Positions 22,801 to 34,040 of a stretch of DNA of 64,000 nucleotides are shown here, piece by piece. The notes under the pieces were generated by a model that searched no databases, was not told the origin of the DNA, and saw nothing but the letters and a program-made list of their open reading frames with translations. This stretch comes from Polydactylus sextarius (Eukaryota; Chordata; Actinopteri; Polynemidae), in contig CM028919.1 of NCBI GenBank assembly GCA_016801845.1, positions 16,228,659 to 16,292,658 of the forward strand, in the 5' to 3' direction. Numbering within the stretch: the stretch's first letter is position 1; each line of letters begins with the position of its first letter. Made by a program: the position numbers and the translations under genes.

Positions 22801-25800
22801 GTCAGTGAGGTTCTTCTCAGCCTGTCTCATGTCCTGGTTGATCTGGTCCATGCCGTCCTCCACACGCCTCAGCTGCTCTGAAACGCACAGAAGGCCACAC
22901 GGCCGCATGTCACACTCTCCTTCTGTGTTTCCAAGAACATTTCATACACTAGAAACAGCTCCTATTGTTTTTTTGTTTATAGCTTTTTATTTGTTCCATT
23001 TTTAGTGTGGATTAAATAAGGTTTAATGACCCCTCTGAGGATTCCTAAATTGGGTCAATAACTAGGTCATTGCAGCAGCAGAAAAAAAGGTAGAAAAACA
23101 AATAACATCTGTAAACGAGGGACACCACAGCGACTAATATTAAATCTGAAATTCAATAAAAAAGACAAATCTAGTAAAGTGACAACTCTGCACTAATGAA
23201 GCAACACAACAGTTGGTGAACTAAGATTTTTCTGCACCTAAACACTTTTTTCCCCTTATTTCAGTCTTTTTCCCTCCAGAGATGCATTTCAGTGAACAGT
23301 TATGAAGCGCCCGCAGTCACACTGGGATGTTAACACAAATGAATGCAACACTAAAGTCAGGAAACAACACAACATTCACAAGTTTTCCTGTTCCATCTCA
23401 TCTCTGCCTCTGGTGCAAATCCATCACAACAAAATGATGACAGCTCCACAAAAACTTATAAAACATTTAAAAAAAGAACAAAATAGATGTGTAGATGAGG
23501 CTTTACCACTGATATGATCCATTACTTCATATGATCAAAGAGGAACATGACCGAGTGGTTTGTTAAACGTAGCAGTTTGAGAATCACTCAAATATTAAAG
23601 TGGAATCATCTGCATCATAACATTGTTACCTCCTTGCTGGTCCAACATCACCATGGTGTTGACGCCGGTCTGTTTGCTCTGATAAACACAAAAATTCACA
23701 CACACACAAAAAAATAATCAGATCCAATGAAAGTGACTGCAGATGGTTTTAGTTAATTATGAGAGAAATGGCAACGATGAGGGTTGGAAACACGACAGGA
23801 TGAATCAGGACACTGGCTTTGTTCAGTTTGAAAACTGGAATATTAATGATTAATAACTGAAGCAACCTTTTTCCTTGTAATGTTCTGACTTTGAAAAGCT
23901 GTTATTATTTTTACTAACCAAGACTACTTCAGGATGTAAAATAAATATCTTCTGTAATATTTAAAAACTCAAAGCTACGACATTCATCAGTGTCAGCGTC
24001 AACCAAATAGTTAACAATGAAAGTAAATGGGGCAGTCAGCCAAACGTATCAAATTGTCATTTTTTAACCACTAATAAAGCTCAAAATATCACTTCACTTC
24101 AGCAGCAGCATGAATAGGGTCCCTACACATAAACTGGTGATGAAGGTTGTTCCACATCAGCAGATTCATCATTTTTCTAACTCTTCACGTCTGTTGTTCA
24201 GGAAAATGATGAATCTGCTGATGTGGAACAACCTTCATCACCAGTTGTTATAAAACCAGACGTTGGGTAAGTCTTGTAAAACAGTGTTTTTAATAAACTC
24301 TGGGTTCACTTACTAAGTTATCAGTACTTCAGTTTATGTGTAGGGACCCTATTCATGCTGCTGCTGAAGTGAAGTGATATTTTGAGCTTTATTAGTTGTT
24401 AAAAATGACAGTTTAGATACGCTTTTGACTGCCCCATTTACTTTCATTGTTAACTATTTGGTTGTGAAAACAAAAGACGGTCAAACTGGATATTACTTCA
24501 ACCAACGTTAAATATCTCTTGAGGGGAGTTTGACTCATATTAATGGGTTCATTTTACTCCAGATCATCACTTTAAATTATATTTTACTAACTGTGTCTCT
24601 AATATAGAACCACAACAACTTAAGAATGTAAAAATAAAAAATAAATAAAGAATATCTTCTGTAATATTCAGAAACTCAAAGTGAGGACATTCATCAATGT
24701 CAACGATATAAAATTTCCCTGATCCCAGCGTAGACGGGAGCTCAGTAATAAACCAACAGGGTTACACTGAACATGCTCTTATGTTTTGAGTCATTAAGAA
24801 CAAAATTGTCAAAGTCTCACCTCCTCTGCCATCTGCAGCATCCTGCGTGTGCTCTCCAGTGACTGTGGGAGGAAAAAAAACAGGAGGTGTTAGAGAATAA
24901 TGAGTAACAAAAAAAGATGGATCTGCTCCTCTTTGTGTCATATCTTTTGCTTGCTGCTGTTTTTGAGGCGACATTTATTCCTATAGTTGGTAAAGTTCAC
25001 ACTGTTTCCGTTGGACCAGATGTCACAACACAACAGGATATATATATATATATTTTATTTATATATATTTTTTTACACCTGTCTGGTTTTTGGTTTCTGC
25101 TTTGATTCGCTTCAGGATTTCTTGGGACTAATTAATTCAAAAAACACCACTTGATCAGTGTGAACACGACCTCCAGAGACTGAGAGGACAGAAGAGAAGA
25201 GAATAAAACAGTAGGGAATTAAAACAAGATACTAGAGGATAAGGAAAATGGAAAAGATACATGTGATAAGAAAATACGCAGGAGGCTTCATCATTAATAT
25301 TCATTAATCTATGAAAGTAGAAAGTCAACTCGGTTCTAGACTGTGACAGTCGACTGAATATGAAATTATATATTTATATTATTATAAATTATTCAGTTTA
25401 AATACATTTTCCGTTTTTATTAAAGCTGCGAGTTGGTTATTGATGAATCTGACAATTATTTCCTCAAAAAATGTCTCTGAAAACATCGACTAATAAATGT
25501 TTTAAAAACCCAAAACTTCCTCATTCTCAAACATTTTATTTCCTTTTTTTAGCAGAAGAATAATCCATTAACATCTCTGCAGTATTGTAACTATGAACTT
25601 ATTTATATCAGCAGAAACATTTGGGAAAATAATAAAATAAACTTATTATTTCATTTGCATATTTTTTATTGATAAAACAATTAATTAAAAAAAATAACTA
25701 AATGACAGATACTAAAATAATCCTTCTACTTCAAATCTGGTTTGGAAATTAGTTGTTCCGACTTAGAACCGGTTCAAATTTTTAATTTATCTTTATTTCC

Positions 25801-28800
25801 GGTTTTCCTCAAGTTTCGCGTCGACGAACATTTACATCACAATCTCAGTGACTTTCCTCTACCAGGCAGCATCAACACAGAGGAAGTGTTATAAAGCCGG
25901 ACTCAAATATTAGCGACGAGCTTCTCCTCTTGTTCCCCGACAGCAAACTGGGTCACATCTGATTTCACAGTGCGTGCAGCCAACGGTGCTGCATAAACAT
26001 CAGCATGTTTTATATCCTCAGAAACGTCAGAATCTCAGCTAAAAGCCGATATTTCTACAACCACCAAACACGGCTAAAGCTACAAACAATCAAACGAGCG
26101 AGTTTCGTCAAGTTTCATCAAGATCCGACTAAAGTTGACAAAGCAGCAGCCACAGAATATTCAATAACGTTCAAACGATCGATAAACACGATCATAAATT
26201 CTGTCTTACCTTTGTTGTCTTGTCTATAAAATGTAAATCCACAGCGATAACGTGACGTTTAGACGGAGAAGCCACTAGTCTACCTCACATGACAAGACTG
26301 ACAATTGTTGATGCCCATTTACTGTCTTCTTACACGATTCTTAGAGTCCATTTAATTTTTATTTTATTACTTTTTATTCATTTTATTTAAGTTGAATATG
26401 TTGATGTTTACAGTCTTGCTTTGAGTTGAATATCATTCATCAGACATTATTTTGGAAGAAATAAATAGTTGCTTTTGGTGCAGGAGACTGAGCAGAACTA
26501 CTCCACTCGATAAACTACTGGAGAATCGATGAGAATCATTAAGGAATCGGATCAATGGGCAGAATCGTCAATAACTTCCACATCGATAAAATCTAATCTA
26601 TTCCCACCCCTAATATGTCCACAAACTTTAAAAATAAATTATCATTCTTTCATTAATCTTTTCTATATTTACTGCCAAAAAATATTAATTTTATTTTCTC
26701 TCCTACTCATCAAACCACAGCGTAATTAATCAACAGAAAATGACTGATCAACTGTTCTGATAATATTATTGATTTCTAGGAGGAAAAAAATACAGACACG
26801 ATGAATATTAAGGATGAGAATCACTTTTCTTAGTGTGAACAAACAATCAACTGGAAGTTGAATAAGTAGTGAACATGAACAAGCAGCTGCTGCAGTAGTG
26901 ATGAGGATCGATCAATATAAACTGATCCTGGTTTGTTGAGAAGTGATTTGTTTTGCTGCCGTTTCATAATTTTCATTTAATAAATAATAATTAAAGACTT
27001 GGTAAAAATCTTCACATTTGATGTCTGTTTTTGTAAAAATGTAGATTTGTCTCATCTTCTCTGTCATGTTGTTTTAGGTGATGAACGACTGCTGATATTG
27101 CTAAGTGTTTTTTAGCCTGTCTATGGCGTTTCCCATTATGTGTTAGCATCAAGCTAGTAGGACTACTCACTAGTTTTCCACCGTTAAATGTTAAAAATAG
27201 TAACAGTAAAAGTAACAGTAAAAACACAATGTATTAATTAAGATTAATTTTTTTACTGTCTTCATTCTTTACTACAGACTGATGTGTTGATAAGTTGGGT
27301 TGTGAACAAGTTTCATCCCAATTTCGATTCGTTACGATTCACAACAACTAAAATATGATCTAACTAAGTTATTTATTTGCTCTTTGATGTTTCTAAATGA
27401 AAAACAATATTCTATGTAATAAAATAAACATCTTATTGTTGAACTAAAGTGTCACATTTCTTCTTTCTTGTCGTATTTACACCCCCACCTCTACCGATAG
27501 AGCAGTATTGATACCGATCAAATCCAAACCAGACCCATCCCTGAACTGCAGTGTCGTCGTTTCAACTCTCAACCAGATCAGATGACAAGTTAACAATCTA
27601 CAGACAAAGACGACTACACACATGTACGCACAAAGACGAGAAGCGTTGACAGTGAACAGGAATGTAGTCGGTTCAGGTGAGAAACGCCTTCGTGTTTCTA
27701 TTGATAGTTAAGGAAGAAACTCAGATCTCGACTCCACTGTGACCATCACTAATGACCTGATATCGAGAGAGAGAGAGTGTGTGTGTGTGTGTGTGTGTGA
27801 CAGTACTGGATTATTTATTCTCCTTGTGTTGTGTTAGTCTGTTTCTCAACTCACTGATTAGTGTGTTCACAGCAAACACAAATTTGGCGAGAGCAAAGTG
27901 TCGAGCTCAGCCAGATTTTTTTTTTTTTTTTAGCCAGAACATCACTTGGGCGGATAAACATTACATTATGTCTCCTAAAATCCTTGAACTTGGATAATTA
28001 AGCCTCCAAACTACTGATTTAGCCAAATTTTCCAGATTGGGGTTCAGTGACAAATCTCTGAGATCCAGCAGGAGATGGTGTGGTATTTTTATCATTTGTT
28101 TGTTTGGGACGGCTTAAATAGAAGCTGTACTTATGAGGCATCACGCTACAAAAAAAAGGACTTTATAAACTTTAACACAGTAGTGAAGACTGTGGAACAT
28201 GTAAAATAGCCTTGATGATGATTTTTCTTGTTATAATGTTATAAGTCAGATGTTATCCTGATCCACTAGCTGTTCTCTACTCAGTCTCTAGTGTTTCCAC
28301 TTGGTGCTAGTTCCTGGTTCCAGCTACTGTTTTAGTTCCTACTCTGTGGAGGAACCAATGGAGCTGAGTCGATACTAAAACGTGACGTGAACAGACGCCG
28401 GCCACTGATTGGTCAGAGGGAGTGTCTTCACAAGCTGCCACCAGACGCCAGTTGAGTTGAGAGAGCGTCAACAAAATAATCAAGCTCCATTTTTAAACAG
28501 GACAAGAGTGATAGCCATCGTCGTAGCTACCTGGTCGTAAGCTAACCCAGCAACAAGTACAGCATCTCCTCCATGTCCATTAATGTTTACTGATGTTTTA
28601 GTGTCGTGACGTCGCAGCAGTTTGACTCCACTCACCACATTCACGTGGAGGAGGAACCAAACTGTGATGGAAAACAACGTGTCTGCTACCAGACTGAGTA
28701 GAGTCCAGTAGAGTCCAGTAGAGTCCAGTAGAGTCCAGTAGAGTAGAGACACAACCATGTGGTGGAGAAGAGATGTTAATAAGTGTGAGTGTTTTACCCA

Positions 28801-29938
28801 AAGCCAGAGAGATGATAAGTAGCATTATCTCCTTGGTGAACCAGGAAGCAGCAGAAGAAGAAAAGAAAGAGATATAGAGGAAAAAAATAACAGTTTAAGT
28901 AAGAAAGCAAACACAACACTTAGACAAGAAAAACACGGTTAATAAAAAAACCTACAGACAATTAGTACAAGGAAAGTGTTGAGCTACAAGCCCCGCAAGA
29001 GTAAGTTAATCTGCTTCATTTGAGTCAGATGACTGATCAGATGATGCCCTAGAGTGCTGATTAAACAATTATCTTCTTGATGATAAAACACTTAGATATA
29101 GCTGACAACATTCAAACTGTCAAACCACAGAGGGGTGAGGAGCTATCAGGGTAAATTAAGCAGAAAGCATCTCTCTCTCACACACACTCCTAGTATTTCT
29201 TGACTTTATAATCATCTGTGAAATCATCTGTCGTCACTAAATATAAGAACTGAACATGTAACTGATTATTTGTGAAGTGTAGTTTTTCTTTTAAAACATA
29301 TTTGAACATTTTTAAAGACTCTAAACAAGTTGTTTTCCTGTTTCCAGTTGAACTATCTTAGTAAAATAAAGTAGAACTATTATTCTAATGGTTTCTTTTC
29401 TCAGTTCCGTTTTGTTTCATCTTCAACTGAACTAACCTCTTTGCATCTGAGACGAATAAAGTGTGAATCTTCCCTTCTTTCTTTTTTCTCACTATCAGGT
29501 ATTTATTTTAATTCATTGTCTACAGCGTCGTAAGGTTTTATCCTCCACAACAGAGAACAACAGTGGTCTGTTTTAAACCGAGGTACAATGAAGAGTAACA
29601 ACTGTAGCTTCAAAGTTTTCATGTCGGAACAATTAGAATGTCTTGGAATAAATTCTGGCAACTTTGTAACAAACACATTTACCTGTGGAGAAATGTAACA
29701 GTTTTCTAAGCAGAGACTTAAACACTTAGAAATTAAAAGTATCAAACATCTGGAACCATCACAATGTCTAAAAATACAGTTTGACACTAAAAGATTGAAG
29801 GTAGAAATTTCATACTTGTTTGTGGAGACGAAGGCAAAGAAAGAAGTGTGTGTGTGTGTGTGTGTGTGTGTAACCCGGTACCTCGTCGGTCACTTGGTTG
29901 GCCCTCATAGTCATCTGCTCCACAGTCATGTCTTCCAT
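19322..29938 (-). CDS. snap23: SNAP-23, complete coding region (7 exons, 215 residues)
   Basis: SNAP-23 supplies the Qb and Qc helices of the SNARE bundle that drives constitutive exocytosis at the plasma membrane, with syntaxin and VAMP partners. Exons in transcript order: 29882-29938, 24821-24862, 23630-23678, 22760-22877, 20804-20977, 20575-20719, 19322-19384 (57+42+49+118+174+145+63 = 648 nt). All have GT..AG borders and the phases join. Qb helix is about residues 14-76 with central-layer Gln48. The linker has five Cys (79, 80, 83, 85, 87; KCCGLCVCPC) for palmitoylation. Qc helix is about residues 150-210 with Gln185. Five Cys and MEENLEAVGSILGNLK favour SNAP-23 over SNAP-25. The 19-residue first coding exon matches human SNAP23 as remembered. 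Confidence 0.93.
19385..20574 (-). other. snap23 intron, very AT-rich
   Basis: From about 19495 to 19880 the sequence is nearly all A and T, ending in an AAT/AAC trinucleotide array at 19796-19879. The remainder has no recognised content. An open frame at 19884-20147 is not family-like. Confidence 0.6.
19796..19879. repeat. AAT/AAC trinucleotide microsatellite
   Basis: About 84 bp of AAT units, with a central AAC block of about seven units flanked on both sides by AAT. Confidence 0.9.
20575..20719 (-). CDS. snap23: snap23 coding exon 6: Qc SNARE helix
   Basis: 145 bp, one leading base then 48 codons. It encodes ITNDAREDEMEENLEAVGSI, then LGNLKTMAVDMGTEIDKQNK and SIDRITEK. It contains the Qc central-layer Gln185. 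Donor GTAACA. Confidence 0.97.
20804..20977 (-). CDS. snap23: snap23 coding exon 5: interhelical linker
   Basis: 174 bp, one leading base completing Arg, two trailing. It encodes SRYKRTWGIGGEDGNGDAGG, then a Pro/Gly/Gln-rich stretch ending in PSGPYIQR. The linker is flexible and poorly conserved, but YKRTWG and GPYI(Q/K)R are family landmarks. Confidence 0.93.
20978..22759 (-). other. snap23 intron (1.8 kb)
   Basis: No repeat family or exon recognised. An open frame at 21245-21490 has no similarity I know. Confidence 0.55.
22760..22877 (-). CDS. snap23: snap23 coding exon 4: end of Qb helix and palmitoylation cysteines
   Basis: 118 bp, two leading and two trailing split-codon bases. It encodes EQLRRVEDGMDQINQDMRQ, then KNLTDLSKCCGLCVCPCDR. 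The five-cysteine motif is the membrane-targeting palmitoylation site of SNAP-23. Confidence 0.97.
22878..23629 (-). other. snap23 intron (0.75 kb)
   Basis: AT-rich intron with no recognised content. Confidence 0.55.
23630..23678 (-). CDS. snap23: snap23 coding exon 3
   Basis: 49 bp, phase 0 in, one base out. It encodes SKQTGVNTMVMLDQQG, carrying the Qb central-layer glutamine (residue 48). SNAP-25 has SKDAGIRTLVMLDEQG at this place. Confidence 0.95.
23921..24707. repeat. ~80-bp direct repeat flanking MITE copy 2
   Basis: The stretch at about 23921-24000 (ATATCTTCTGTAATATTTAA, AAACTCAAAG, GACATTCATCA) recurs diverged at about 24627-24707 on the far side of the element. It is too long for a transposition target duplication, so it suggests a local duplication before or around the insertion. 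Confidence 0.6.
24001..24575. mobile_element. palindromic MITE-like element, copy 2 (snap23 intron)
   Basis: Begins abruptly inside the left arm at AACCAAATAGTTAACAATGA, so the outer left end is missing. The right arm is complete, through GAGGGGAGTTTGACTC to CACTTTAA at 24568-24575. The inner halves form a hairpin around GATGAATCTGCTGATGTGGA and its complement. Confidence 0.85.
24821..24862 (-). CDS. snap23: snap23 coding exon 2
   Basis: 42 bp, phase 0 at both ends (acceptor CCCACAG, donor GTGAGA). It encodes SLESTRRMLQMAEE, the start of the Qb SNARE helix. Too short for simple open-frame scanning; found by family match. Confidence 0.95.
24863..29881 (-). other. snap23 intron 2 (5 kb)
   Basis: Mostly AT-rich sequence. 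It holds the 28.3-kb element, an imperfect GA/TG microsatellite at 27765-27799 and a CA/TG tract at 29847-29871 just inside the donor of coding exon 1. No exon recognised. Confidence 0.55.
28263..28775. mobile_element. second transposon-like element, separate copy
   Basis: Nearly identical to 37401-37919 over most of its length (GGAACCAATGGAGCTGAGTC, CAGACGCCGGCCACTGATTG). It carries four GAGTCCAGTA decamers near 28694-28740, against three in the other copy. The left end is rearranged and no clean target duplication is visible. A 92-residue open frame on the minus strand (28480-28758) is shared with the other copy and is not transposase-like. Confidence 0.8.
29882..29938 (-). CDS. snap23: snap23 coding exon 1 (start codon)
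   Basis: ATG at 29936-29938 opens MEDMTVEQMTMRANQVTDE, 19 codons to donor GTACCG. The exon itself begins at 29996 after acceptor TTCTCAG, giving 58 nt of 5' UTR with no upstream ATG, which supports this start. Confidence 0.92.
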
Positions 29939-29996
29939 CTTGCTGCTGTCCTGTTTGGGGGCTCCTCCTGTGGCTCCGAGTTCGATATTTTGTGGC

Positions 29997-32900
29997 CTGA
30001 GAAGAAAAGAAGAAGAAGAATTCAAACGTCAGTTATCAGAAAGTTCACATGAGACTCACATGAAACGAGACACGACTCAGTAGAAAAGATATTTTAAGAC
30101 AATGTAACACCGACGTTACCAGCTGTATATTTATACAATGTAATTCCTGGAATGATAAAAATGTTGATATTTAAGAGATTAAAAAGCTACAACATATAAT
30201 ATTTACATTTTGAACATACAGAGACGGGATCTTTTTGTTTCGTTACAATAAACTAAATATTTTTCTTTGGTTTCTGGTTTATATCATGTTTTTTTAATGA
30301 TACAGAACATCACATCTAAACCTTGAACACAGAGGAAGAAATTTAAGAGCATGTGAACACGATAACAAATATTTATTCTGGTCGTGTTTAGAGAAGAAAG
30401 AAGAAGAGGAAAATGCAAAACTTAAACAAATGAGGTTCCTCTCCTGCCGCTGAGTAACTGAATGAGACTGAACACACCGAGCTCGTCTCGCTGATAAAAG
30501 AAAGAAAAAAATCTATTTCAAAGATGAAGCAAAACGATCTCTTTCGTCGTGAGGCTACAGCGTTTCCATGTTGACGTAAAGCTTAGCTGCTCTGTGTGGT
30601 TAGAAGAATCATATGCATCAACACCGAGGGAGCAGAGATGAGGACGACTGAGGCTGGAAACTGGAAGATAAAATGTAAAATATGAGGAGGTTTCCTTCCA
30701 TCAAGAGATAATGTTACTGATTAAGAGTTCACTGATTTAACTGCAGATTTTTATGAGCAGGAACCGAGTTAATTGTCAGTATTCGTATGTTGAAAGAGCT
30801 GCTTCTGTGATTTTAAATCTTTAGATTTGATCAAACTGAATTAGATCATATCCACTAATACTGAAGGATCAATCATCATCTAATGAGACTATTTTTATGG
30901 ATATAGTTGTTTTGTTTTGTAACAAACATGTTGACATTTGTATAAAAGGTTAAAAATGTTCGTCTGCGTTAAAGACAAGATGTTTTCTTGTCTAAACTCT
31001 AAACCTCAAGTGATACTGAGCATGAATTTCATCAAATCAAATCACATCATCACATCAAAACGAACCGAGTTTCATCCGCATTCGACAGCTCAACCCCCAC
31101 TGACTTCAGATCAACATTTAGATTTCATCATCTTCTTCTTGCACAACATGAACAGCAGCAGCAGCAGCAGCTATGACACAAGGAAGTGTCACTAAAAGCC
31201 TTTTTTTTTCCGTGAACAACAAGAAGGAAGTGTTGTTTCATGGTCGACTGCTAATGGCCACTTGTGAAATTGAACATTTTCCAACTTCAGAAGTTTCGTT
31301 ATGTTAAAAATGTTAAATGTCCAAAGTCCAGAATGTAGCTTCTGTTACACTTTTATTATTGTTTTGTGTTATTATTACTATTATTAGCTGTTGCTCCTTT
31401 AGCTGGTTGGGTGTGGTTTGTTTCCATGTGGAGACACAAGCGGTGAGTTTTATATCCACAACTCTGACGCAACATAAAGCTGCTTCAAGTCACTGACATC
31501 GTGGCTATACAACATAAATATGAATATTATGAGTAGTTAGACAGGTTGGTGATCAAACAATAACTCTGGTTGCAGAAGAAGAGGTCAAGGGACATTTATG
31601 TTCATCTGTTTTTTTACCTTCATGTGATTCAATATCACGAAATTTAACAAATTGTTTTTTTTGCTTTATGTTGCAAAACTACATGTAACAAAATATGTGT
31701 AATATTTTTTTACTTAAGAAATTTAAGGGCTGTTTTTTCCTGCCATTTTGGCTCAAAGGTGACAAACATCTAACTGGATTTAAAACATGAGCATTTATAT
31801 GAAACGATGAGGTGTCATAATAATCATTTATATCTTGTTGGAGACGGAACAAACAACAAGAGTCGAGCAGAGAAACACACCAACGTTCAGGAAACGCAGC
31901 TGAATTCCCTTTTCCTTTTTCGTCCTCATACTTTCCTTTAAAGTTCAACCGACATTTTTCCTGTTTTGCAAATAACCTCTGAACTTCAAGTTCCCTTTCA
32001 AACCTTCATACAGCGACTGAACATCCTGAGAGAAACACACACACAGAAAACGGATCGTCTAGTTGGCAGACACTTTAGAAGATTTAATGTTGTTGACTCT
32101 GCATTTTTTTTCTTTTTGGACAGGAGGGCATTTGGTTCACACAGACTTTACTGCTCTTCTCTAACTGATTATTGAACTTGGCGCTGACACTGAATAGTGA
32201 GTTTACAACTATAACAGAGGGAAGATTCGCTCTTTCTAAGCCACACAAGAGCAGATGAACATGTCAGCACTAAAAGATCAATTGTATGTGCCAGTAAAGC
32301 AGATCTTTCTTTAGCTGGATATTGATTCATCCTCATGATTAAGTGATGAGAAGGTTACACCGAAGCCCAAAGCCACATGTCTAAATACTAAATTATTATT
32401 ATGGTTTTTTTTTTCTTGTTTCTCTGCGCAACTCGAGACAATCGAGCTGTATGTTTTTCACACCTCCCTCGCTCTAAATAACAAGACACTACAAGAGCGA
32501 GTTCACAGCCACAAGATTCATTTAAACGAGACTAAACTCACTCGTCCATGTTGTCGTTTTAACAAAGCACCAGCACAAAAAAAAACCTCCCAACAGGGAT
32601 GACACATTTCTTGTTCTTCAGCCCAAACCTGTTCCTCCAGATCTGACAACAAGGTCTTTCATTACTCCTCACATCTATACTTCTCTATCTAAAATACATT
32701 TCAAACACAAACATCAGACTTCTGTTTCTTTGAAACGTAACAAGTTTCCCTGCCAGAGTGAAAATGAGTCGACACCAACATTTATTTATTTTTTTAGGTT
32801 AAAGGCTGGTTGACTGATAATGTTGAACTGTGTGTGTGAAAAACAAACAGTAAGGTCAAGTATGACATCATGTGTAGAGAAAAGAAACAGGAGAAAAACA

Positions 32901-33059
32901 AGTTAAACTGGAGCTGAAAGTGATAAATATGAAAGAAAAATAAGTGTCAGACTTTTTTTCAAAACAGATGCCAATCATAATGAAATAAATAAAACCACCA
33001 GCAAATAGTATTGGACGTGTAATTAATCATTTCCGTTTCATTTAAACTAGGACACGTCT

Positions 33060-33090
<31 letters not shown>

Positions 33091-33532
33091 TATGACCTTG
33101 GTAATTACATAAACAAAAGGTATAAAGTTAAATGATGAGTAACTTATTTAACACAAGTCACTTGATACTCAGGTGACGTTAACCTGAAGGAAAAGAGTCG
33201 TTTCCACACCCAAGACACCACAGAACAACACTAAACACGTTTTAAAAAAAGCGACACGTGTTTTAAAAGTTTAACCAAGTATGTTAAAGTTGTCTTACAT
33301 TGTGTTCAAAGTTGTTCACGTATCGTAAACAAGAAGCAGGATCCCGGAGGTAACTTTGAGTTAACCTAGCTTAAAATGCTACCAGCTACTACTAGCTTAG
33401 CTAAGTTAGCTAGTTAGCTAGTTCCGCTTTTTTAAAAAAAAAAAACAGGCTAATAACGCCACGAGCGCTGAAATAATCATGTCCTGGAGTGGACAAGGGA
33501 GTGAGTTATTTATGTCAGGAGTCAATACTTAC
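29997..33532 (-). other. snap23 first intron (3.5 kb)
   Basis: AT-rich, without recognised exons. Contains an AGC run near 31157-31171 and a CA tract at 33064-33088. The segment at 33365-33425 repeats TTAGCTAG-like words. Confidence 0.5.
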
Positions 33533-33700
33533 AGTCAACCCTCCTTGATTTTTTTAAAGAAAGATAATCTGGCGACTCCTCCTTCTCGGTATGTGAACTT
33601 GGCACCGGTAACTTCTGGATTCCTCCACTGCCTCGAGTCGGTCGGTCGGTTGGTGCGTTTACGGGCTGTCGGGAAAAAATCGGAAACTTTACAACTAAAC
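33533..33700 (-). promoter_or_regulatory. snap23: probable snap23 non-coding exon 1 and CpG-rich promoter
   Basis: On the minus strand a consensus donor GTAAGTATTG ends a putative exon at 33533, and the sequence from there to about 33710 is unusually CpG-rich for this window (about a dozen CG, including CGGTCGGTCGG). The next acceptor on that strand is the 5' UTR exon at 29996. The transcription start is not resolved. A plus-strand open frame at 33479-33916 overlaps and is probably chance. Confidence 0.5.
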
Positions 33701-33789
33701 GAGTCGGTGAAGGAAGAAGAGTTTAAAACTTACACTTTTCAACAATTATCAGGGGGAAATGAGACAGTATTACTTCACATGTCAACAGT

Positions 33790-34040
33790 CATCCCACTGC
33801 TGCTATTGACTATGGTCCTGTCTAATATCTTGGCAAATGTGCAATCACCAACCTACCCAATAGTTTCACTTATTTTGTACCACCAACGTCTCTTGTACCT
33901 TATACATTGTGTATAAATTGTTTTTTTATATATTTTTATATTTTGTACTTGACATTTTTCTTGCACCTTTGTGGCCTTGCTAGATAATTTCATTGTCCAG
34001 GCAATTGTACAATGACAATAAAAGTCTTAAAGCCTAAAAA
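33790..34040 (+). mobile_element. retroelement-like 3' tail fragment
   Basis: The stretch ending ATTTCATTGTCCAGGCAATT then GTACAATGACAATAAAAG resembles the 3' ends of non-LTR retrotransposons in fish. No coding part remains, and the class is uncertain. Confidence 0.4.

Noticed and set aside
28480..28825. Minus-strand open frames rich in LLDSTGLYWT
   Set aside because: Products of the GAGTCCAGTA decamer and the transposon-like element; the frame repeats at 37634-37831 for the same reason.
33479..33916. 145-residue plus-strand open frame
   Set aside because: Overlaps the probable snap23 non-coding exon and a retroelement-like tail; no recognisable domain or splice context.
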